DNA of 35,319 bases from Clostridiales bacterium (GTDB lineage Bacteria; Bacillota; Sulfobacillia; Sulfobacillales; Sulfobacillaceae). The translations under genes and the position numbers were made by a program. Where the stretch lies: NCBI GenBank assembly GCA_027365485.1, contig DAHXNH010000061.1, forward strand, positions 1-35,319, in the 5' to 3' direction. The notes under the pieces were generated by a model. The model was not told the origin of the DNA, ran no database searches, and worked only from the letters and a program-made list of their open reading frames with translations. Below are positions 16,645 to 22,777 of the stretch, one piece after another; within the stretch, counting starts at the first letter, position 1, and every line of letters starts with the position of its first letter.

Positions 16645-17094
16645 GTGTCTTTGATTGACCGTCTCAACCAAGATCTTAAAGATGCTATGCGCGCACGTGA
16701 TCCAGTGCGTTTGAATGTGATCCGTGGGGTGAAAGCAGCAATTATCGAGGCAGAGACACGCCGAGAACGCACGTCCGTAGATGATAGTGACGTTTTGGGC
16801 ATCATTGCTCGGGAAGTCAAAGAACGACGGGAAGTGCTGGGTGAATTCGAGCGTGCTGGTCGAGACGATCTGGTGCAAAAGGCTCAACAGGAGATTCGTG
16901 TACTGTCCGAGTATTTGCCTCAACCCTTCTCTGATGAAGAATTAACCGACCTGATCCGGCAAGCGATTGCGGAAACTGGCGCCAGTGGTGCGGCGGGCAT
17001 CGGTAAAGTGATGGGATGGCTAGCACCGAAGATTCGAGGCAGGGCCGACGGAGGGGCCGTTTCTCAACGCGTCAAGGAATTGTTGGGTTCGTGA
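16645..17094 (+). CDS. yqeY: GatB/YqeY domain protein
   Basis: This 149-residue protein belongs to the YqeY family, related to the tail domain of GatB of the tRNA amidotransferase. Its exact role is unknown, perhaps tRNA-related. It shows LIDRLNQDLKDAMRARD at the N-terminus, RLNVIRGVKAAI, ERREVLGEFERAGRDDL, LSEYLPQPFSDEEL and GKVMGWLAPKIRGRADG, all characteristic. GTG at 16645 has GGGGGA 7 nt upstream and gives the usual length. A GTG at 16618 overlapping the rpsU stop is possible but would add nine residues. The rpsU-yqeY operon ends at a strong terminator shortly after this gene. Confidence 0.95.
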   Translation: MSLIDRLNQDLKDAMRARDPVRLNVIRGVKAAIIEAETRRERTSVDDSDVLGIIAREVKERREVLGEFERAGRDDLVQKAQQEIRVLSEYLPQPFSDEELTDLIRQAIAETGASGAAGIGKVMGWLAPKIRGRADGGAVSQRVKELLGS

Positions 17095-18119
17095 TCAAAC
17101 ATCCAGGCTCACCTCCGCCCCAAGGGAAACTACCTTGGGGTCTTTTTTTTCTGAGTTTGTCGCTGATTGTCGTCGGAGCAGGGACTCCGTCGACTGGAGT
17201 CAGCCGGCCATCGGGGTTGGTAGCGCTTTATGGCCAACCCCAAGCCCATGCGGAAAACGCATTTGTGGCCCAATTTGGCGTTCGTGGAGGCAGGCCCATC
17301 AGGGTCCCTTTGGCGCTCGGCCGCTTGGGCCTGGTGGGTCAAATCAATGCCTTGGTGAGCCGAGGCTCGTCTTGGCAAGCGACCGTGGGGACGAAGGTGG
17401 TGTGGGGACAGAACCATCGAATTGTGGGCCAAATGAAGGTTCCAGACGGGGCCACGGTGACGTCGCTGGGATGGTCGGGTTCCTCGTTGTTCGGGATTCA
17501 GGCCGATGTGACCGGGGGAAGACTCAAGTTGATGCGGTTTGGCAGTGATCACCGCGATTACCGAGTGGGATCGGTTCCCGCGGGCATTGCGACGATATGG
17601 CAAGGTAGGGATGGCCCTTATGTGAGTGTGATTGATCCCAATCTCGTCGTATGGTATGGCGATGACGGAGCCAAGACGTCAAAAGTATTGAGCGGGGTCG
17701 CGGCCTCATTTTGGATGGGGTATCGAGGGAACCAGGGACTAGTCGCCTACAGTCAAGGCCAAAGTCGCTTTGGCTGGGCCTGGCTCAGTCTAGATCGCAT
17801 CCGGCGCATCACCACCACCAATCCCCGGCGGGCAGTGCTCGGGGTGACCGACTCCTCGAAGATATGGGGATTTGGTGCTTTTGGCGTGGTTCCGCTGGAA
17901 CATGACCGTTTCGATTTTCAGCGCATAAGCGCTTGGCCGGGGCCGATGCCGACCACGCTCAGCGTAGTCCAAAACCAAGGGCGATGGTGTCTTTTTCTTG
18001 GCGGAGCGGGCCAAGGCTATTGGTTTGATACCGCCACCGGAAGATTTGGTCCATCGTTTCGTCTCGGGCTGCCAACCGGCACCGTCATTCGCCAAATCGC
18101 CTTGTTAACGACCGGTTAG
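17091..18119 (+). CDS. Predicted secreted protein, possibly beta-propeller-like, function unknown
   Basis: I do not recognise this family. The 342-residue product has a basic start and a hydrophobic segment at about 16-30 (WGLFFLSLSLIVVGA) that looks like a signal peptide or anchor. The rest is rich in Gly, Val, Trp and Arg with recurring beta-strand-like stretches (VVWGQNHRIVGQM, VTSLGWSGSSLFGIQADV, DPNLVVWYGDDG), which could suggest a repeated beta or propeller fold. GTG overlaps the yqeY stop as GTGA. An intrinsic terminator falls inside codons about 10-20, so expression from the rpsU promoter should be attenuated. There is no better start beyond the terminator that keeps the hydrophobic segment. 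It ends with a 4-nt convergent overlap with the next minus-strand gene. Confidence 0.72.
   Translation: MIKHPGSPPPQGKLPWGLFFLSLSLIVVGAGTPSTGVSRPSGLVALYGQPQAHAENAFVAQFGVRGGRPIRVPLALGRLGLVGQINALVSRGSSWQATVGTKVVWGQNHRIVGQMKVPDGATVTSLGWSGSSLFGIQADVTGGRLKLMRFGSDHRDYRVGSVPAGIATIWQGRDGPYVSVIDPNLVVWYGDDGAKTSKVLSGVAASFWMGYRGNQGLVAYSQGQSRFGWAWLSLDRIRRITTTNPRRAVLGVTDSSKIWGFGAFGVVPLEHDRFDFQRISAWPGPMPTTLSVVQNQGRWCLFLGGAGQGYWFDTATGRFGPSFRLGLPTGTVIRQIALLTTG
17118..17150 (+). terminator. Intrinsic terminator of rpsU-yqeY, inside the next coding region
   Basis: A perfect 8-bp stem CCCCAAGG/CCTTGGGG with a 7-nt loop GAAACTA is followed by TC and eight T. This is a textbook Rho-independent terminator 23 nt after the yqeY stop. 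It lies within the predicted signal-peptide codons of the downstream gene. Confidence 0.93.
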
Positions 18120-18790
18120 AGCCAGATAGTCGGCGCCGGATCGCCTCGAAATTTCGCCCGTTGCGGAGGGGTTCGGCCAAACCACGGCGGGGCCACGATT
18201 GGTTTCGGCGATGCTCCGCTTAAATCGACTACGCTCAAGGAACGGCCCAAGGCGTCGGCTAAGGTGGAGGCAAAGGGGACATCCAAGGCGCCGTAAAGGT
18301 GCCAATTCGGATGCAAACTGAGAGCCCAATAGGCGGCGTCCCAGCCCCAACTGAGGCCGTCGATCCAGATCCCCTGCCCAGAATCGAGATCGGGCACTAG
18401 GGCGGCGGCATGGCCCAAAGCACTTAAACTCTGACCGGGCAGACGCTGCATCATGATCCTTTGCAGTCCGGCCTCAGCCATTAGCGATTTTAAGCGAAGC
18501 CACTGGCCGGGCTGGTCGGGAATGGGGATTTCGAGATCGTATGCTTCCGAGAAAGTCGCCAGCGATTGCCAACTGGCCCAGCCCCGGACTCCAGGCATCC
18601 GAGTAGTCGACCCCAGCGAGGGCAGCGAGGCTGTCATGGGAAAATCTGTCGCGTCCTCCAGATCATAGAGGACGTGGGCTCGGTTCGATCGAGCCAATCG
18701 GAAGCGCTCGGCTAATATAAGCCTCCACGACGCCTCCATGGGAGCGTCGCTCCATCGGAAAAGCGGCATCCACAACAGGCGAGATTTCAT
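18116..18790 (-). CDS. Hypothetical protein, 224 residues
   Basis: No family is recognised. The product is soluble-looking, rich in Trp, Leu, Ala and Pro. The segment GIWIDGLSWGWDAAYWAL followed by HPNWHLYGALDVPFA faintly resembles the glycine-rich loop and first acidic strand end of a Rossmann methyltransferase, but the motif is too degenerate to name a function. The start is ATG without a clear Shine-Dalgarno; later in-frame Met codons exist. It lies downstream of the radical SAM gene on the same strand across a 354-nt gap. Its stop codon overlaps the stop codon of the convergent secreted-protein gene. The coding call rests on the long frame and protein-like composition. Confidence 0.6.
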   Translation of the reverse strand: MKSRLLWMPLFRWSDAPMEASWRLILAERFRLARSNRAHVLYDLEDATDFPMTASLPSLGSTTRMPGVRGWASWQSLATFSEAYDLEIPIPDQPGQWLRLKSLMAEAGLQRIMMQRLPGQSLSALGHAAALVPDLDSGQGIWIDGLSWGWDAAYWALSLHPNWHLYGALDVPFASTLADALGRSLSVVDLSGASPKPIVAPPWFGRTPPQRAKFRGDPAPTIWL

Positions 18791-18870
18791 CTAGTGGCGC
18801 GGGCGGGGAGCACGCGGGCTGCCTTCAGCCACCCCCTTTCCCGCTTCTCCCTTCTTTGAAATACGCTTGG

Positions 18871-19000
18871 ACTCAGCGCAAGCCCCGAACCTATGCTGTG
18901 AAGCAGTGATTGGGGTTCAGGCTTGCCGTACGACGAGAACCAAAAGCGCCTGCCTTCGCTTCGTGCATGCCCTTGAGCAAAATCGGGGCAAGCTTTTTTT
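18871..19000 (+). ncRNA. Candidate small RNA with its own terminator
   Basis: A compound hairpin at 18878-18926 pairs GCAAGCC with GGCTTGC (7 bp) and GAACC with GGTTC (5 bp), capped by TGCT-GTGA-AGCA, a 4-bp stem with a GNRA tetraloop on the plus strand. About 40 nt later a terminator follows: GC-A-TGCCC pairs with GGGCA-A-GC, then seven T (18994-19000). No plus-strand gene lies between 18119 and this terminator, so it needs its own transcript. I could not find a clear promoter and the 5' end is a guess. It matches no RNA family I know. Confidence 0.4.
18965..19000 (+). terminator. Intrinsic terminator without an upstream plus-strand gene
   Basis: The stem is GC-A-TGCCC / GGGCA-A-GC with one A-A mismatch and a 13-nt loop, followed by TTTTTTT. 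It faces rightward although both flanking genes are on the minus strand. Confidence 0.6.
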
Positions 19001-19144
19001 GGCCTCGGCTGCCCCCGCATTCGCACGGTTTCTACATTAGGGCCCTTTACCAATTGGTCTATGGTCATCGCCTGCAGCCAACCAAGAGAATCTGTGGCGG
19101 ACCGGCTTTCGCGCCTTGGCCACAGTCGTTTCACCTTCCTGCGG

Positions 19145-20056
19145 TTATGGCAAGGACAAGGACGGTTCGATCTCACCTAGGGTTTCGATGACTCCGTCAA
19201 GACCGGCCTCAGCCAATAAAATCTCTGCGTCATCCGACGTAATCGCTCGGAGATTAAGATGCACCGCCACATTGGGCAGCATGGCTTTAATCGCCTTAAG
19301 CGTACGCAAGATTTGATCAAGGCGGGGTCCTGGCACCATGGCCAAACCACTGCCCTCGGGATCGAAACATTGCAATTCAAGGTACTCCAAACCCGCGATC
19401 AGAGTTTGGAGATGATCCAAATGTTTGAGAATGTGTTCGTAATTGGTATGGCCGTCAATCATTAGACCAGCCACGGTTTTAATGCCTGACTGATGGGCCA
19501 CTCGGTGAATTTCTAAAAACCGCTCGACACTGAGACGATATGGGGCCACCTGTTGACGGACAGAGTCAACCAACAATTCGGAGCCACCCGGCCCGATGTG
19601 GTCCATCCCAGCGTCGCGCCACTCCGTCAAGATCTGCCGGGCAGGGCGATTTTCCCGCCGGCACAAATGGTCGATTTCGACCGCAGAGAACGCGTGGACC
19701 GGGAGGCCCGATTGGCGTTTGACCGCCGCGATTAAGCGCGTGAAATAGAGACTGGGCTCACCAAAGCTAAGGCCTGTGACCAATTTAACGAAATCAGCAG
19801 CCGGGCCGTGAGCCAACTCGGCGGTGGCTTGGGCAATTTCCAGCACTGGCGCCGGAGGGCGATTTTTGTTGAGCAGCGCGACTCGGTGAAACCCGCAAAA
19901 ATCGCACCCCGCCCAGCACCCTCGGGTGGCAATGATCTTGACGGCGCGACGTCGAGGCAGGCCCGATTGCCGCGGATACCACGGCACCGGCGGTTCCGAG
20001 TCTCGCAACCAATGTTCGGCTTCGCTTCGAATGAGCTCAAGATTTTGACTGTCCAT
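19145..20056 (-). CDS. Radical SAM protein, MqnC/MqnE/CofH-like
   Basis: The 303-residue protein has the radical SAM cluster motif CWAGCDFC (Cys47, Cys51, Cys54; CxxxCxxC). Later motifs resemble the futalosine-pathway menaquinone enzymes MqnC/MqnE and the F420 enzyme CofH: an IGPGGSELLVDSVRQQVAP segment (family pattern PGxGAEIL...VR), FLEIHRVAHQSGIKTVAGLM (family: WLEVxRxAHxLGxxTTATMM) and a GHTNYEHILKHLDHL-like loop. At 303 residues it is shorter than the roughly 360-390 of those enzymes. It lacks the usual GG(L)HP motif, so the exact reaction is open. The ATG start has no obvious Shine-Dalgarno. It is divergent from yqfC and precedes the 224-residue hypothetical gene. Confidence 0.8.
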   Translation of the reverse strand: MDSQNLELIRSEAEHWLRDSEPPVPWYPRQSGLPRRRAVKIIATRGCWAGCDFCGFHRVALLNKNRPPAPVLEIAQATAELAHGPAADFVKLVTGLSFGEPSLYFTRLIAAVKRQSGLPVHAFSAVEIDHLCRRENRPARQILTEWRDAGMDHIGPGGSELLVDSVRQQVAPYRLSVERFLEIHRVAHQSGIKTVAGLMIDGHTNYEHILKHLDHLQTLIAGLEYLELQCFDPEGSGLAMVPGPRLDQILRTLKAIKAMLPNVAVHLNLRAITSDDAEILLAEAGLDGVIETLGEIEPSLSLP

Positions 20057-20141
20057 GATTATGCGAACTTCGACGTCTGACTTCAGGTTTCCTGCTTAAA
20101 GATAGGGAAAATAGGGAAGTCGACTGGGGGCGGTCAACGCT

Positions 20142-20170
20142 TCATGCCGACAGGTGGGTCAGCATAGCAT
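20142..20170 (+). promoter_or_regulatory. Possible sigma-E-type promoter of yqfC-yqfD
   Basis: TCATGCC (20142-20148) and CATAGCAT (20163-20170) are spaced 14 nt, the sigma-E spacing. The -10 matches CATACAMT at 6 of 8 positions; the -35 match is poor. It is proposed because yqfC/yqfD are sigma-E genes in Bacillus subtilis. Confidence 0.3.
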
Positions 20171-20254
20171 GGAGAGGACGAGAAGTGAGCGCATCGGCGG
20201 CTGACGATCGTGAGAGCCAAAATAAGGGCAGAGAGAGGGAGTAGCGATGCGAAG

Positions 20255-20563
20255 ATGCTGCCATCGCTTATCGCCATGAAGCGACGCAGTCGGTTAGGCA
20301 GTCTGGCCGAATTCATTGAGGTGCCCCCCGAAGCACTATTGAACGTGAGCCGGGTGGAAGTCGTAGGCAGACTCCAGATTCGCGTGGAAAACCATCGCGG
20401 GTTGATCCAATTTGACTCGGCGCAGATTATTTTGTCTTTGCCGGAGGGGCGCATGGTCATCGATGGCCAAGCGCTATCGATGGGATGGATTGATGGCAAG
20501 GATTTGTTGGTGAAAGGTCAGATATCCGCGCTGCGGTTTGAGGAGGCAGGCAATGCTGAGTGA
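20255..20563 (+). CDS. yqfC: Sporulation protein YqfC
   Basis: YqfC is a small protein of the mother-cell sporulation programme; its molecular role is unknown. The chosen frame gives 102 residues. Conserved features are LAEFIEVPPEALLNVSRVEV, GRLQIRVENHRGLIQF (the family's IENHRGL core) and the strand VIDGQALSMGWIDG. The start is uncertain: ATG at 20255 has only a distant GAGGGAG, while ATG at 20276 (95 residues) gives the usual family length but has no site. The end overlaps yqfD by 11 nt, and the pair is always adjacent in spore formers. Confidence 0.9.
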   Translation: MLPSLIAMKRRSRLGSLAEFIEVPPEALLNVSRVEVVGRLQIRVENHRGLIQFDSAQIILSLPEGRMVIDGQALSMGWIDGKDLLVKGQISALRFEEAGNAE

Positions 20564-21773
20564 ATGGCTTTGGCGCCAATGGACAGGGTGGGTCAAAGTC
20601 CGCCTGCACGGCCCAGAGTGCGAAAGGGTGATCACCGACCTGGTCGCTCAAGGGCAAAAAGTTTGGGGACTTAGTCGACGACCGGGGGGGGACGTCGATT
20701 TCGTCATCGGACGGCCGGGGGTGGCGGCGTTACACCGAGCCGCCAGGAAGCGACCGGTTCGAGTGCACTTCCGAAAGCGCGGCGGCGTGGCATTTTCTCT
20801 GAAAAAACTCCGCGCTCGCCCCATGCTCGGCGTCGGATTCATAGGCGGCCTGTTGGCAGTGTTGTGGTTTCTAGGACGCATTTGGATTGTGGACGCGCCG
20901 ATAGCCGAGCAACCGGCCAAGGTCCATCAAGAATTAGTACAAGCCGCCTACGAGGACGGGATCCGTCCAGGAGTGGGCAGGGCCAGGGTCAATTTGACAG
21001 AGGTGGCAGAGCGCATGCAAAAACAGTTGGGGGGATACTTTTGGGTCCGCCTCAGTTTGCACGGCGTGGTGGCAGAAATTCAGGCCGCTCGAGTCATTGA
21101 GCGCCCAGGATATCGAACTCCGAGTCGGCTGGTGGCGGAGCGGGCGGGTACGATTTTAGCGGTGGAAGTTTATATGGGCGAGTCTTTAGTCGCGAGAGGC
21201 GAGCGGGTGCGCGCGGGCCAGTCCCTAATTCAAGGCAGCCGGTCGATGCTCGCTCTGGACGGACGTCGCTCGGACCAGGTGGTGGCGCCTGCAGCCGGCC
21301 AAGTGTGGGCTAAGGTGGTCCATCGCGTGCGCGCCTATCAACCACTCAACGCACGTGTCGAACTTGCGCAACCAGGCCGCTTTGTCCGCCGCCAACTGTT
21401 GGTTGAGCGGGGAACGAAGCTTAATCTGACGTGGGGCAAGCCCCAATTTCGACAGTATCGAGTGACCTCTCGGACCGTGCCCATCCTCTATCGTGGAGTC
21501 GAATTGCCCGTCGAGTGGCGTCGGGTAGTATATAATAAAATAAAAGAGCATCTCCGTCGACTGACTCCGAATCAGGCGATGGCCTTGGCAGTCAGGAGAG
21601 CAGAACGCGAGATAGCGTCTCAACTCCCGAAGGGAGGACGTTGGCTAACCAAAGCGCGCCAGGTACAACAGGTACAGGGTGGAGTGTGGATTACGCTCAG
21701 TTGGCAGGCGGAACAAAATATCGCGATCTCGCCTGAAATCTTCAGGCGGGCACCATCCGACAAAATTCTCTAA
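20553..21773 (+). CDS. yqfD: Sporulation protein YqfD
   Basis: YqfD is a membrane sporulation protein with a role in efficient sporulation that is not defined in molecular detail. The 406-residue protein begins with a cytoplasmic part (CERVITDLVAQGQKVWGLSR). One transmembrane segment is near residue 90-110 (MLGVGFIGGLLAVLWFLGRIWIV), and a long extracytoplasmic region follows with VRLSLHGVVAEIQ, ERAGTILAVEVYMGESLVARGERVRAGQ and a distal helical part. The ATG has AGGAGG 6 nt upstream. It precedes the PhoH gene by 11 nt, as in Bacillus. Confidence 0.93.
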   Translation: MLSEWLWRQWTGWVKVRLHGPECERVITDLVAQGQKVWGLSRRPGGDVDFVIGRPGVAALHRAARKRPVRVHFRKRGGVAFSLKKLRARPMLGVGFIGGLLAVLWFLGRIWIVDAPIAEQPAKVHQELVQAAYEDGIRPGVGRARVNLTEVAERMQKQLGGYFWVRLSLHGVVAEIQAARVIERPGYRTPSRLVAERAGTILAVEVYMGESLVARGERVRAGQSLIQGSRSMLALDGRRSDQVVAPAAGQVWAKVVHRVRAYQPLNARVELAQPGRFVRRQLLVERGTKLNLTWGKPQFRQYRVTSRTVPILYRGVELPVEWRRVVYNKIKEHLRRLTPNQAMALAVRRAEREIASQLPKGGRWLTKARQVQQVQGGVWITLSWQAEQNIAISPEIFRRAPSDKIL

Positions 21774-21784
21774 GGAGGTTTGGC

Positions 21785-22777
21785 TTGCCACAAACCCAGT
21801 GGGTGATTCAAGACAATCGGGCGGCGACGACGCTCCTAGGACGAGGCGATGAACACTTAAAGGTGATCGAAGAGGCTCTGGCCGTCAAGCTGACGGCTCG
21901 CGGCAACGTGATTGCCATTCAGGGCTCGGAGGCGGCTGAATCGGAGACCCGCAACGTTCTGGATCTTTTGGCAGAGTGGGTCTATGCGGGTGAGGCAGTG
22001 CGGCGGGAGACGGTGGTGACCGCTCTGCAGGCGGTCAAAGAGGGCTCGCAGCGTGAATTCTTACACTTGCTGACAGAAACGGTATTTACCACTCCGCAAG
22101 GCAAGGTGGTTCGTCCGAAGACCATCGGCCAACAGCAATATATCGAAGCCATCCGGCATCATACTCTGGTCCTGGGGATGGGTCCGGCGGGTACGGGAAA
22201 GACTTACCTAGCGATCGCGATGGCAGTGCAAGCACTCAGATCCCAAGCCGTGGAGCGAATTATTCTGACTCGACCGGCGGTCGAGGCTGGCGAAAAACTG
22301 GGATTTTTACCGGGAGACTTGGAGGAGAAGGTGCATCCTTACCTCAGTCCACTGTACGATGCCTTGCACCAGATGCTGGGAGTGGAGGCGGTGGATCGAG
22401 CCCGGGAACGTGGTCAAATTGAGATCGCTCCCTTGGCCTACATGCGGGGTAGAACCCTACACAGCAGTTTCATCATTCTCGACGAAGCCCAGAACGCGAC
22501 TTACGCTCAAATGAAGATGTTCTTGACACGGCTTGGCTTGGGTTCCAAAATCGTGGTAACCGGCGATGCGACTCAGGTGGATTTGCCGCGAGGAGAACGT
22601 TCCGGACTTTCCCTAGCGGCCAAGATCCTGGGCGAAGTTTCCGATGTTTCGGTGGTGGAACTGAGTGAGCGCGACGTAGTCCGACACCCCTTGATTGCTA
22701 GGATTATCGCAGCATATGAGCGATTCGAGGAGGGCGGAGAGGCGGAGGGACATGAGCACCATATTGAAAGGGCGTGA
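21785..22777 (+). CDS. phoH: PhoH-family ATPase
   Basis: This P-loop protein of 330 residues belongs to the PhoH/YbeZ family, which is linked genetically to YbeY and RNA metabolism. Walker A GPAGTGKT is at 133-140 and Walker B SFIILDEAQNA follows. Other conserved stretches are LTRPAVEAGEKLGFLPGDLEEKVHPYLSPLYDAL, GRTLHSSFII and VTGDATQVDLPRGERSGL. The N-terminal 110 residues contain the small nucleic-acid-binding-like part (LLGRGDEHLKVIEEAL). TTG is the start, with TAAGGAGG 5 nt upstream. It overlaps pgpH by 26 nt and belongs to the yqfC-yqfD-phoH-pgpH-ybeY run. Confidence 0.97.
   Translation: MPQTQWVIQDNRAATTLLGRGDEHLKVIEEALAVKLTARGNVIAIQGSEAAESETRNVLDLLAEWVYAGEAVRRETVVTALQAVKEGSQREFLHLLTETVFTTPQGKVVRPKTIGQQQYIEAIRHHTLVLGMGPAGTGKTYLAIAMAVQALRSQAVERIILTRPAVEAGEKLGFLPGDLEEKVHPYLSPLYDALHQMLGVEAVDRARERGQIEIAPLAYMRGRTLHSSFIILDEAQNATYAQMKMFLTRLGLGSKIVVTGDATQVDLPRGERSGLSLAAKILGEVSDVSVVELSERDVVRHPLIARIIAAYERFEEGGEAEGHEHHIERA

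Larger units (their letters stand above)
18791..19144. other. Intergenic region without a confident gene
   Basis: Open frames exist on both strands here, but their translations are Arg/Pro-rich and show no protein-like pattern. One minus-strand frame of 129 codons ends as ATGA over the start of the 224-residue gene and begins inside the radical SAM gene; I consider it spurious. The notable content is a large hairpin followed by an intrinsic terminator on the plus strand, listed separately as a candidate small RNA. Confidence 0.6.

Noticed and set aside
18787-19176. 129-codon minus-strand frame ending as ATGA over the start of the 224-residue gene
   Set aside because: It would start inside the radical SAM gene and its translation looks random; it also crosses the candidate RNA.
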